A DNA stretch of 64,000 bases, from the NCBI GenBank assembly GCA_027486035.1, contig JAIXPX010000037.1, positions 62,001 through 126,000 on the forward strand, in the 5' to 3' direction. Position numbers and translations under genes: made by a program. Position 1 is the stretch's first letter. Every line of letters starts with the position of its first letter. This DNA comes from Erythrobacteraceae bacterium. GTDB lineage: Bacteria; Pseudomonadota; Alphaproteobacteria; Sphingomonadales; Sphingomonadaceae. The notes beneath the pieces were generated by a model that searched no databases, was not told the DNA's origin, and saw nothing but the letters and a program-made list of their open reading frames with translations. Below are positions 1-6,370 of the stretch, in pieces.

Positions 1-273
1 CGGGGGCAGGCCCCAGTAGAAGCGGTCGCAGAAATCGAGATAGTCGGGCCACTTGGCATCGCCGAGCAGATCCGCGCGCGCGACCTTGATCTCGACGATC
101 ACGATCAGCCCCTTGGCATCGATCCCCATGAGATCAGCGCGGCGGCCGTTCCGGAGCGGCACCTCGGCCAGGCACCAGATGTCGTTGCGCGCGAACAATC
201 GCCCGATGCCGCGCGCGACATCGACAGCGGCGAGGGCCTGCGAATCGGGAAGGGGAAGCGCGCTGCCGGACAT
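1..273 (-). CDS. mmcB: MmcB-family DNA repair nuclease-like protein, 3' end outside window
   Basis: Ninety-one N-terminal residues are visible; the gene runs off the left edge, so its C-terminus is unknown. The protein reads MSGSALPLPDSQALAAVDVA at its start and then contains a PD-(D/E)xK-like core, with RRADLMGID followed by IVEIKVARADLLGDAKWPDY, i.e. an aspartate about 15 residues before an ExK motif. This matches the MmcB family (PF06319), described in Caulobacter as part of the mutagenic ImuAB/DnaE2 lesion-bypass response. The start at 273 is the first ATG of the open frame; no strong ribosome site precedes it. It is probably co-transcribed with the gene at 321-704. Nuclease function is inferred from the motif only. 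Confidence 0.8.
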   Translation of the reverse strand, partial: MSGSALPLPDSQALAAVDVARGIGRLFARNDIWCLAEVPLRNGRRADLMGIDAKGLIVIVEIKVARADLLGDAKWPDYLDFCDRFYWGLPP

Positions 274-320
274 GGGCCCGCGTTGGAACGGAAAGAGAAC
301 GCAGTCAAGGCTGCGCGCGG

Positions 321-704
321 TCAGGCGGGCTCGGTTGCGAGCACCGCGACCATGGCCGCCCGCGCCGCGTGGAACTCGCGCCACAGCACCAGCGCGGGCG
401 CGGCAGGATCCTGCCCGCGCCGCGACAGCGTTCCGAGGGCCGAGAGCCCGAAGTCGAGCATTGCGCCGCAATCCTCGACAGCCTGCGCCACCAGGGCGCG
501 TTGCCACGGCTCCGCCCGGGCGATCGCCGCACCCAGCTCCTCGCCGGCCTCGGGGCGTTCGGGGGCGAGCTGCGCCATCTGCGCCAGCGTCGCCGCCTTG
601 CCATGGAGCGTCCGCAGCGCCTCCGCCAGCGCCACGGGCGAGGGGCCGCCGGCCGAGCCTTGCGGAGCTTGCGAGAGAATCAGTTCGGGCGGAATCGTGG
701 CCAT
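321..704 (-). CDS. Hypothetical alanine-rich helical protein
   Basis: This 127-aa protein is predicted to be mostly alpha-helical and rich in Ala, Glu and Leu. It has no signal peptide, membrane segment, cysteine pair or recognisable catalytic motif. It sits 47 bases upstream of mmcB on the same strand, so the two are likely one transcript. Codon use (third position mostly G or C) fits the core genome and supports it being a real gene. I do not recognise the family. No good Shine-Dalgarno sequence precedes the ATG at 704. Confidence 0.6.
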   Translation of the reverse strand: MATIPPELILSQAPQGSAGGPSPVALAEALRTLHGKAATLAQMAQLAPERPEAGEELGAAIARAEPWQRALVAQAVEDCGAMLDFGLSALGTLSRRGQDPAAPALVLWREFHAARAAMVAVLATEPA

Positions 705-870
705 GGGGAGAGGCTATGGCTGCATAGTTTCCGAATAGTTAAGTCCGCGCGCGAGCCGCCGTCGGCTGGCAGGCGGGGCAGCGATGGGCGCACAATTGTC
801 TGGCGCCCACCCCAGCCTCTTGCTAAGCGCCGCCCCGCAGGCGACAATGCGTGCGACCGCATGGCACCAT

Positions 871-947
871 GCACCCGTAGCTCAGCTGGATAGAGTGCTG
901 CCCTCCGAAGGCAGAGGTCACAGGTTCGAATCCTGTCGGGTGCGCCA
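871..947 (+). tRNA. tRNA-Arg (anticodon CCG)
   Basis: A complete cloverleaf can be folded. The acceptor stem GCACCCG pairs with CGGGTGC (937-943), the anticodon stem-loop is CTGCC-CTCCGAA-GGCAG giving anticodon CCG, the T arm contains GGTTCGAATCC, and CCA is encoded (945-947). The 3' part from base 903 onward is duplicated at 6371-6418, which marks this gene as the integration target of the adjacent element. Integration leaves this copy intact. Confidence 0.97.
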
Positions 948-950
948 AAA
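903..950 (+). repeat. Left attachment site (attL) inside the tRNA-Arg 3' half
   Basis: These 48 bases, from the anticodon loop through CCA plus AAAA, recur without mismatch at 6371-6418. The bases just outside differ (C902 versus T6370, T951 versus A6419), so this is the exact shared core. The integrase gene lies 150 bases inside, the usual arrangement for tRNA-targeting tyrosine integrases. Confidence 0.93.
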
Positions 951-974
951 TCTCCCTACAAAAACAACGATATG

Positions 975-1038
975 TGAGTTTAACAAAAACTCATTCCGTC
1001 CGATTTTGTCCATTTTTGCCATTGACAAAACGTTGACA
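975..1038 (+). promoter_or_regulatory. Short repeats between attL and the integrase gene (possible arm sites/promoter)
   Basis: Directly inside attL are a 7-bp inverted repeat, TGAGTTT (975-981) and AAACTCA (987-993), and two direct TTGACAAAA copies starting at 1022 and 1033. Such repeats beside an attachment core are what arm-type integrase or excisionase sites usually look like, and TTGACA also matches a -35 box. I could not find a matching -10 box at normal spacing, so a promoter is not claimed. Function is inference from position. Confidence 0.35.
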
Positions 1039-1100
1039 AAAAGCGGTGTTCAAAACCATCCCTCTGATATACCTGATGAAGGTGTCTTGGAGACCTTTGG

Positions 1101-2318
1101 ATGTCCAAATACGCCGAACAGGTTGATGTCAGAGGCGATGGTCGGGTCGTCATCTACAAACGTGCCGACCTGAAGAACCCCAAGTGGCAGGTACGAATCC
1201 GAGTTCCCAACGCCACGGGATACAAGATCGTCAGTGCCAAGACTGAGGATCAGCGAGAGGCGGAGCGGTTCGCCCTCGACCTCTACGAAGACCTCTACCT
1301 CCACGTAAAATCAGGCGGGTCGATCCAGTCTCGGACCTTCAAGCAGGTCTTCGAGGAATGGAAGAAGCACGTCGCCACAATGGGTCATACTCGCCAAGGT
1401 GGATCGTGGGGTGCAACCATCGATCGGGTCGAGACCTATGCGGTCAAGTTCTTCGGGCAGATGAAGATCGACACCATCGGTCCCAAGGAGTTCGCCGACT
1501 TCTGGGTTTGGAGGAAGTCGAACTACAATCGGTCTCGCCCGTCCAACGGGACACTGCGCCGTGAGCGGACCAGTATCCTCCCCGTCTTCAAATTTGCGGT
1601 GACCCGAGGATACCTCCAATCGGTCCCGGAGACTGATCCGCCCAAGGCGGCATTGGAACGGCGACCGACCTTCACGCAGGACGAATGGCGGAAGATCTAC
1701 ACCAAGGCACGGGACTGGGTGAAGGAAGGCGAATCACTCGCCACCTGGCGTCAGAGGTTCATGACCCAGCAGTATGTGCTGGTCCTTGCCAATACGGGTC
1801 TGCGAGTGGGGGAACTTCGTGGACTACGGTGGAGTGACCTCCGCACGGTTCAGACCAATGACGGCACTCGCCTCGTCGCCGAGGTGCGGGGCAAGACCGG
1901 CGCCCGAGAGGTGGTCTTCCAAGATGGTGCGGATACCTACATCAAACGGATCTACGACCAGCGGATCGAGGAACTGGGTGATCTCCCGCCTGATGATCAG
2001 GTGATCTTCTGCCATAAGGATGGGACACCGATCCAGACGATGAAGACCGCCTTCTATTCCCTGCTCAAGTTTGCGGGAGTGCCTGTCGAGCGCAATGGTG
2101 GGTCAAGGACGATCTACTCGCTGAGGCACTTCTACGCCACGATGCGCCTGTCGCACGATACCAGCCCGTTCCTTCTGGCAAAGCAGATGGGAACCTCGGT
2201 TGAGATGCTGGAGAAGTTCTACGGGCAGACGGTCTCGTCCGAACTGGCGGCGCAGATCACAAAGGCGGGGCGGTCTAAGGGGTCTGGCAAAGCTGCGGGG
2301 GCGTACCCGTTCGAGTGA
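1101..2318 (+). CDS. Tyrosine site-specific integrase of the tRNA-Arg element
   Basis: The 405-aa protein has the layout of a phage-type integrase: an N-terminal arm-binding region (about 1-75), a SAM-like core-binding domain (about 80-185) and a C-terminal catalytic domain. Visible catalytic residues are Arg235 (in TGLRVGELRGL), a likely Lys in RGKTGAR, Arg342 (in YSLRHFYAT) and the nucleophile Tyr374 (in EKFYGQ). The two usual histidines of HxxR and GH are Tyr and Thr here (YSLR, MGTS), as in a known integrase subgroup. A GGAG ribosome site (1089-1092) sits 8 bases before the ATG. It should catalyse recombination between the 48-bp att sites. Confidence 0.93.
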   Translation: MSKYAEQVDVRGDGRVVIYKRADLKNPKWQVRIRVPNATGYKIVSAKTEDQREAERFALDLYEDLYLHVKSGGSIQSRTFKQVFEEWKKHVATMGHTRQGGSWGATIDRVETYAVKFFGQMKIDTIGPKEFADFWVWRKSNYNRSRPSNGTLRRERTSILPVFKFAVTRGYLQSVPETDPPKAALERRPTFTQDEWRKIYTKARDWVKEGESLATWRQRFMTQQYVLVLANTGLRVGELRGLRWSDLRTVQTNDGTRLVAEVRGKTGAREVVFQDGADTYIKRIYDQRIEELGDLPPDDQVIFCHKDGTPIQTMKTAFYSLLKFAGVPVERNGGSRTIYSLRHFYATMRLSHDTSPFLLAKQMGTSVEMLEKFYGQTVSSELAAQITKAGRSKGSGKAAGAYPFE

Positions 2319-2354
2319 TCGTTTCTGATCCGAATCAAGGTTCACCGTGGGCAA

Positions 2355-2531
2355 TTAAGGGACGCCACCCCTGTCATCTTCCACCCATTGCCCGTGCACA
2401 TTCCTGCAAAGCTCTTTGCCGCAGTCCCGGCAGCGGGACGTCCAGCAGTCGCCATCGTGCTTCACGTGGCGACGTGAACGACGATGGATCCCCCTCGGGC
2501 ACTTCAAAATACGGGCAATCGGGCTCAGCAT
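2355..2531 (-). CDS. Small Cys/His-rich, probably zinc-binding protein (58 aa)
   Basis: The reading frame runs from ATG at 2531 to TAA at 2355-2357. The product begins MLSPIARILKCPRGIHRRSR and contains Cys at 11, 29, 34, 37 and 42 plus His at 16, 22 and 25, including GDCWTSRCRDCGKELC. That spacing (CxxC with flanking Cys/His) looks like a zinc ribbon. The compact, strongly biased composition is hard to explain as chance, although there is no strong ribosome site. It lies on the opposite strand to the integrase and downstream of it. A role in nucleic-acid binding would be a guess. I do not recognise a named family. Confidence 0.5.
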   Translation of the reverse strand: MLSPIARILKCPRGIHRRSRRHVKHDGDCWTSRCRDCGKELCRNVHGQWVEDDRGGVP

Positions 2532-2576
2532 CTGAGAACCCTACGGCACGGCGCCCCGCTTGGAAATTACAACATC

Positions 2577-2635
2577 TTTATAATAGGATATTATAAAAAA
2601 CCTTTAATATCATCCGTTATAATGTCTCATTATAA
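2577..2635 (+). promoter_or_regulatory. Two tandem operator-like palindromes before the winged-helix gene
   Basis: Two perfect inverted repeats share a consensus. Site 1 is TTTATAATA-GGA-TATTATAAA (2577-2597) and site 2 is TTATAATG-TCT-CATTATAA (2617-2635), with centres 39 bases apart. Both have a 3-base spacer and differ at the inner base pair in a symmetric way (A/T in one, G/C in the other), as expected for binding sites of one dimeric protein. They end 24 bases before the start of the regulator at 2659 and overlap the likely promoter, so autoregulation by that protein is the simplest reading. Confidence 0.6.
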
Positions 2636-2658
2636 AAAAGACTGAGAAAGGGTGGCGC

Positions 2659-3045
2659 ATGAGACTTTTTTCGGTAATCAAAGTAATTGAAACTCAATTC
2701 AAATTTAAATGCATGTCTTGTGAAGGTGAAATCGTATCATTTTTGCTGGAAAATGGTCCATCTCGACCAAGAGAGATAATATCAAACTGTAGGTACTCTC
2801 AAGTTTCTATTTTTTCAAAACTTAAGGATTTGAGTGAAAGTGGCTGGATAAAAAAAGAATCATGCAAGCATAGTAGGCAGTCATTATATTCTCTGGACCA
2901 TAATTTATTAGATAAATTATATGAGAGCATTGGCGATTGGGACTTGCGAATTGAATCATTGGTAAAAAATATCGATGATGATGTCGCTGCCGCTAATGAG
3001 CCTTATCGTATTAGTGTTTCTGATTTTGTGGAAATCGAGCACTAA
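2659..3045 (+). CDS. Winged-helix (ArsR/MarR-like) transcriptional regulator
   Basis: This 128-aa protein carries a winged helix at about residues 22-80: EIVSFLLENGPSRPREIIS, then the recognition helix region QVSIFSKLKDLSESGWI, then a wing ending SLYSLD. The C-terminal 40 residues are acidic. The gene is far more AT-rich than anything else in the window and uses A/T-ending codons, so it was acquired from a different background than even the rest of the element. A purine-rich GAAAGGG lies about 10 bases upstream of the ATG. Two matching palindromes precede it. It converges on the recombinase gene with a 2-base gap. The regulated genes are unknown. Confidence 0.75.
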   Translation: MRLFSVIKVIETQFKFKCMSCEGEIVSFLLENGPSRPREIISNCRYSQVSIFSKLKDLSESGWIKKESCKHSRQSLYSLDHNLLDKLYESIGDWDLRIESLVKNIDDDVAAANEPYRISVSDFVEIEH

Positions 3046-3047
3046 TT

Positions 3048-3638
3048 TCAAACCAATTCAACAACCCGTTTCCTCGCTTCACTGTCGCTCTCGATGTAAC
3101 GCTGGGTCGTCTGAAGCGAGGAATGCCCCGCCAGATGCTGCACATCTCGTAGCGATCCGCCTACGGTCGAGATTTTTCGGGCGGCATTGGTGATGAAAGT
3201 GCGGCGTCCGCTGTGGGACGAGCAGCCGATCAGACCCAGATCACGATACCAACGCTGAAATAGGTTTACGACCGCCTGGGCGGATGTGCGTGGTGAACGT
3301 TCGGTAAACACGACATGGGTGTTTCTTCGAGGGTCTGCCCTTGCCAATTCGTAAGCATCGATCAGCAGTGCCCGAAGCTGCTTGTTGATCGGGATCATTC
3401 GACCAGACCGTCCCTTTGAGGCATCATCGGTCAGATGGATGTAATTCCCCACCTCGCCGTCAGCCCCAACGATCATTGACCAACGAAGGTTGGCGATCTC
3501 TTTCGCCCGCAGCCCCGCTCGAACCGACAGCAGAACGATAACCTGATTGCGGAGCCCATTGCGGCGCTTTCCGACATGGTGAAGCAGGACATCGATCTGC
3601 TGGCGGTTGAGGATTTTCGCCTGTTTGCCGAGAGCCAT
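3048..3638 (-). CDS. Minimal tyrosine recombinase (catalytic domain only, 196 aa)
   Basis: All catalytic residues of the family are present: Arg44 (AGLRAKEIANLRW), Lys75 (ASKGRSGR), His142 and Arg145 (HSGRRTF), His172 (LAGH) and the nucleophile Tyr181 (QRYIE). There is no room for a separate core-binding domain, so at 196 aa it resembles the FimB/FimE-sized recombinases that invert or excise short segments rather than full integrases (about 300-400 aa). The ATG at 3638 lies 12 bases from a 13-bp inverted repeat (3651-3692), which may be its operator or recombination site. Active-site completeness suggests it works. Confidence 0.88.
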   Translation of the reverse strand: MALGKQAKILNRQQIDVLLHHVGKRRNGLRNQVIVLLSVRAGLRAKEIANLRWSMIVGADGEVGNYIHLTDDASKGRSGRMIPINKQLRALLIDAYELARADPRRNTHVVFTERSPRTSAQAVVNLFQRWYRDLGLIGCSSHSGRRTFITNAARKISTVGGSLRDVQHLAGHSSLQTTQRYIESDSEARKRVVELV

Positions 3639-3650
3639 GGAAACCTCGTA

Positions 3651-3692
3651 AGTGATTATATTACCTGGTGATTTGATAATAATATAATCACT
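3651..3692. repeat. 13-bp inverted repeat upstream of the minimal recombinase
   Basis: The arms AGTGATTATATTA (3651-3663) and TAATATAATCACT (3680-3692) are perfect complements separated by 16 bases. They lie just upstream of the recombinase start at 3638. There is no T-run, and the position is on the promoter side, so this is not a terminator for that gene. An operator for autoregulation or a pair of recombinase half-sites are the plausible roles; both are inference. Confidence 0.6.
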
Positions 3693-3806
3693 AAATTCCG
3701 TACACCCTTCAGTGCTCGCAGAATGCGGATTCGGATCAATGGCTTGGGGTGACTGATGATGGAATTGCTATTTGATAATCAGTTCATCCAGCCATAGGAT
3801 CGGTAC

Positions 3807-4055
3807 ATGGGTAGTGCCGGATACGCCTTGTACGATCAGAGCAGGAACCGCTTGGAGGTGACCCGTCCAGGCGAGAGCATGAAGCGGTATATCCCTTGTA
3901 CCAACATTCGACCGCCTCATGACAAGGTGCACGGCTTGCAGATCGATGGTGATGACATCTGGGTCTTTGTCGGACCGAGCACCAATCCACGCCCTAACCG
4001 CAAATTCTTGTACCGCTTCTCTTCCCTATCAGGTGGAAGCAGCCGATCAATTTGA
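3807..4055 (+). CDS. Orphan 82-aa protein of the element
   Basis: The protein starts MGSAGYALYDQSRNRLE and contains alternating hydrophobic and charged residues (GYALYD, HGLQIDGDDIWVFVG, NRKFLYRFSS), suggesting a small beta-rich fold of two repeated strands-and-turn units. There is no signal peptide or membrane segment. TAGGATCGG lies just before the ATG and can serve as ribosome site. The opposite strand and other frames here show poorer composition. I do not recognise the family. It has its own 5' region of about 170 bases after the divergent recombinase gene. Confidence 0.55.
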   Translation: MGSAGYALYDQSRNRLEVTRPGESMKRYIPCTNIRPPHDKVHGLQIDGDDIWVFVGPSTNPRPNRKFLYRFSSLSGGSSRSI

Positions 4056-4153
4056 CAGTTCAGCTAATCCATCTAATTGTGGCGACGAATTGAGTGAGGT
4101 ATCTGCTGAAGCAGCGGATCTTATATCAAATATGAAAATAACGGGGATTGTAG

Positions 4154-4579
4154 ATGGAACACGAGGCGCTGGTAACTTTGACGGCAGACATTGTTGCCGC
4201 TTACGTAAGCAACAATGAAACTAGCGTAGAGGCTGTTCCTGCACTGATCGGCTCAGTGTTTTCAGCTCTGGCAGCTGCTGGTGAACCCGCTCAGCCAGTT
4301 GTCGAAGAGAAGTTGACCCCTGCGGTCTCCATCAGATCGTCTGTGAAGCCTGATTCAATCACCTGCTTGGAGTGCGGGTTCAATGGCAAGATGCTGAAGC
4401 GCCACCTGGGCACCGAGCACGGTATGAGCCCGGCAGACTACAAGGCTCGCTGGTCGCTTCCGAAGGACTACCCGCTTGTAGCTCCTGCCTATGCTGAACA
4501 GCGCAAGGAACTGGCGGTCAAGATTGGGCTGGGGCGTAAGCCTGGGCAGAAGCGGGGTCGCAAAAAGTCGGCGGCTTAA
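4154..4579 (+). CDS. MucR/Ros-family zinc-finger transcriptional regulator
   Basis: The 141-aa protein has the MucR/Ros signature: a helical N-terminus (about 1-45), then a zinc finger with Cys71, Cys74, His84 and His89 (CLECGFNGKMLKRH), followed by GMSPADYKARWSLPKDYPLVAPAYAEQR, and a basic tail (RKPGQKRGRKKSAA). Members bind AT-rich DNA and act as silencers or H-NS-like proteins in alphaproteobacteria. Here it may control the element itself or be a dominant copy affecting host genes. Tandem hairpins follow its stop codon. Family assignment is firm; targets are unknown. Confidence 0.9.
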   Translation: MEHEALVTLTADIVAAYVSNNETSVEAVPALIGSVFSALAAAGEPAQPVVEEKLTPAVSIRSSVKPDSITCLECGFNGKMLKRHLGTEHGMSPADYKARWSLPKDYPLVAPAYAEQRKELAVKIGLGRKPGQKRGRKKSAA

Positions 4580-4587
4580 CCGAGGGC

Positions 4588-4641
4588 AAACCAGAGCACT
4601 GATCTGGTTTCCGCTCTAATGCGCCCCTCTTGAGCGGGGCG
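4588..4641 (+). terminator. Tandem hairpins after the MucR/Ros gene
   Basis: AAACCAGA (4588-4595) pairs perfectly with TCTGGTTT (4603-4610), and CGCCCC (4622-4627) pairs with GGGGCG (4636-4641). The first ends in TTT but neither is followed by a long T-run. Position right after the stop codon at 4579 suggests transcription termination or 3' end protection. Confidence 0.45.
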
Positions 4642-5165
4642 TAAGCTTAAAAATCTTACATTTTCAGGCAGAGTGCCGCTCCGGGTGTATAAATAAACCT
4701 ATACCCTGAAGGCACTTGCCACGGTTGGGCGCCAGTTATCAGCCCCTTGCCTGCGAAAACGAGACGCAGCGAGAAATCCATCGGGTCAGGGCGATGTGAA
4801 TTCCCTCGTAGCCAGTGGCTGCTTGGGAGCCGAAGCGGACTGGCGCATATGCGCTGGAAAGCACGATGGCAGCTCTGAGAACAAGCAACTGCCACCATCG
4901 ATGGATCGTCGTTCCATAGCGCCATTGATGGACCCGCTGGGATGTAGCGGGGCGTAAAAGGAGACAGGCTAGCCGCCCTTACCTCATCGAGGTTGCCCTT
5001 ATGGAATGTGTGACGAGGCGATCACTTTGAAATCGTCTGAACACAGTGCTCCTGACGGAAGGAGTATTGTGTTCAAAAACGACCCTTTGAAATTCAGATA
5101 TTGAAATCCTGATACCTCGATCGCTTTGCGATCGAGTTGCCGAAGGCAATATCTGGATATCATTT
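4642..5165. other. Non-coding block dense in inverted repeats (candidate oriT, replication or RNA region)
   Basis: No convincing gene is seen in 4580-5207. Instead there are nested palindromes. GCCAGT (4811-4816) pairs with ACTGGC (4839-4844), enclosing GGCT/AGCC. GCGCATATGCGC is a 12-bp palindrome at 4843-4854. ACCTC/GAGGT lies at 4981-4993. GAACACA (5039-5045) pairs with TGTGTTC (5068-5074), enclosing CTCC/GGAG. TTCAGATATTG (5093-5103) pairs with CAATATCTGGA (5147-5157), enclosing the perfect hairpin CTCGATCGC-TTT-GCGATCGAG (5116-5136). The block ends 42 bases before an RHH gene. Origins of transfer often look like this beside an RHH accessory protein, but a structured RNA or operator array is equally possible. 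Confidence 0.5.
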
Positions 5166-5207
5166 AATCCAGTATAAACAGTGTATTGAAAGGAAATAGG
5201 ATAAAAT

Positions 5208-5375
5208 ATGGACTATGATTCAATCAATAGAATCGAGAATGTTCTAGTCGCTTGTAGGCTTCCAGTGATGCTGAAGGAAAAAGCAGTCGATTATGGTCGG
5301 CAAGTCGACTTGAATTTGAGTCAGGTCATTCGTCGAGGAATCCTGATGATCGTCAATCAGGGTCCAAAGCCGTGA
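5208..5375 (+). CDS. Ribbon-helix-helix (CopG/Arc-like) DNA-binding protein, 55 aa
   Basis: The reading frame starts MDYDSINRIENVLVACRLP and continues VMLKEKAVDYGRQVDLNLSQVIRRGILMIV. This is a classic ribbon-helix-helix layout: a short beta strand (NVLVACRLP), helix A (VMLKEKAVDYGRQ), a turn, and helix B (LNLSQVIRRGILMIV). AGGA at 5198-5201 is a good ribosome site. The stop codon overlaps the GTG start of the next gene in GTGA (5372-5375), so translation is coupled. It follows an inverted-repeat-rich block that is its likely binding region. RHH proteins of this size are antitoxins, plasmid copy regulators or relaxosome accessories; which applies here is not decided by sequence. Confidence 0.75.
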   Translation: MDYDSINRIENVLVACRLPVMLKEKAVDYGRQVDLNLSQVIRRGILMIVNQGPKP

Positions 5376-5557
5376 AGGTGATCCAGAAGGGATCGAGCAG
5401 CATATCAAGTCTGAAGACCATGATTGGCAGGATCAAATCCGGATCCTTTGCGGCTTACCAGATCGATCAGAAGGCGGATATCACCAAGGTCGCCAAGGAA
5501 ATCGAGGCATTCATCGGCAAGGACTTGAGGGCTGTGACGGTTGTGATGTGGAAATGA
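5372..5557 (+). CDS. 61-aa protein translationally coupled to the RHH gene
   Basis: A GTG start at 5372 overlaps the RHH stop codon by four bases (GTGA). The product begins MKVIQKGSSSISSLKTMIGR and ends DLRAVTVVMWK, with a middle helix KADITKVAKEIEAFIGKDL. It does not show RelE, MazF, PIN, HipA or Doc motifs, so a toxin call is not supported beyond the antitoxin-like gene order. No signal peptide or membrane segment is present. I do not recognise the family. The tight coupling implies joint function and fixed stoichiometry with the RHH protein. Confidence 0.65.
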   Translation: MKVIQKGSSSISSLKTMIGRIKSGSFAAYQIDQKADITKVAKEIEAFIGKDLRAVTVVMWK

Positions 5558-5567
5558 GCCTAAGGAC

Positions 5568-5909
5568 TCAGATGTCTATGATGCGGCTCGTCCATGCTCT
5601 CGTATGGTCCTGTCCCCGCCATTTTTGGTATTTTCCGGCATCTTTGCGCTCAAAGATGAACCTTATACGGTTTGGGCGGGCAACGTCGTCAGAGACGGTC
5701 CACTCCCAACCTTTAATCTTTCCTCCAAAAAATGACAGATTTGCCTTGGTCCGGTGAAAATAGATCATACCGCCAACAAGGCTGTCAGCTTCGTCTCCGC
5801 TAAAATTCCACCCTCGGGATGAATAGATATCTCCCTCGATCCTCTTCGGCTCCAGCCCATTCTGCTTGTTCTCGGGCGTGCCTTTGCAAATGAGGTGAAC
5901 CGCTTTCAT
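5568..5909 (-). CDS. Orphan 113-aa protein of the element
   Basis: A strong GGAGG (5919-5923) lies nine bases upstream of the ATG at 5909, which supports real translation. The protein starts MKAVHLICKGTPENKQNGLE and contains YSSRGWNFSGDEADSLVGGM, then KANLSFFGGKIKGWEWTVS and RIRFIFERKDAGKYQKWRGQ. It is soluble, beta-rich and aromatic-rich at the C-terminus, with a basic patch. I do not recognise a named family. It converges with the RHH operon (stop codons 10 bases apart) and is the last gene before attR, a place where cargo or defence genes are often found; this is only context. Confidence 0.7.
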   Translation of the reverse strand: MKAVHLICKGTPENKQNGLEPKRIEGDIYSSRGWNFSGDEADSLVGGMIYFHRTKANLSFFGGKIKGWEWTVSDDVARPNRIRFIFERKDAGKYQKWRGQDHTRAWTSRIIDI

Positions 5910-6119
5910 CCTGAGCAGCCTCCATCAAAACTGGTCGACGGACAGCACTGGATGAAGGCTACAATCATTGTCTAGTCTCTCTCCGGCGAGGCTTCGGATC
6001 ATACCAGTCTTGCCGCCCGCTGTTCTCCAGCCTCTGAATGGCGAGCCAATGCTCCAAGCCGTTTGACGTGGATCAATGTAGCATGGTGCCTGCCATGAGA
6101 ATTAGCAATTGCGACCCAG

Positions 6120-6177
6120 GGAGCCTTTGGCTCCTCACTGACCCCGAGCCTCTTACAAGAAGTTCGGGGTCATTTTT
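6120..6177 (+). terminator. Strong rho-independent terminator preceded by a second hairpin; no gene upstream
   Basis: TGACCCCGA (6139-6147) pairs with TCGGGGTCA (6164-6172) and is followed by TTTTT (6173-6177), a textbook intrinsic terminator. Just before it, GGAGCC (6120-6125) and GGCTCC (6129-6134) form a hairpin with a TTT loop. The only upstream gene on this strand ends at 5557, and 5910-6119 holds no convincing reading frame. The two hairpins could therefore be the 3' end of a small RNA, or end read-through transcription before attR. Confidence 0.65.
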
Positions 6178-6285
6178 ATCGGGACATGGCTTCGTTCAGT
6201 TGGACACCGGATTAGGCACAGCACAATGGCGGAGCCATCGTGTAAGCAACTGAAATTATCCATATGTCCGAGCCTCTTGACCCTG

Positions 6286-6311
6286 GTGTCAATTTAACAA
6301 ATCATTGACAC
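6286..6311. promoter_or_regulatory. Inverted repeat next to attR
   Basis: GTGTCAAT (6286-6293) and ATTGACAC (6304-6311) are perfect 8-bp arms around a 10-base AT-rich spacer, about 60 bases inside attR. The ATTGACA arm resembles the repeated TTGACA elements beside attL (1022-1038), which suggests shared integrase or excisionase arm sites at both ends. Function is inference. Confidence 0.4.
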
Positions 6312-6370
6312 ATACTCTGAGAAATCGGTAAGATTTTGTTTTTAAACGTTAAAATAATTCGTTAAATGCT

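Noticed and set aside
705..870. A terminator or attenuator at the TGGGCGC/GCGCCCA hairpin (785-809) before tRNA-Arg.
   Set aside because: No T-run and no upstream plus-strand gene; too weak to annotate.
4656..4925. An 89-aa minus-strand reading frame in the element.
   Set aside because: No ribosome site, no family resemblance, and it lies in the inverted-repeat-rich block.
5208..5557. A confident toxin-antitoxin call for the RHH/61-aa pair.
   Set aside because: The RHH gene fits an antitoxin, but the second protein shows no known toxin motif; an oriT accessory or copy-control role is equally possible.
6038..6253. A 71-aa plus-strand frame near attR.
   Set aside because: It runs through the terminator stem (6139-6177) and has no coding-like composition.
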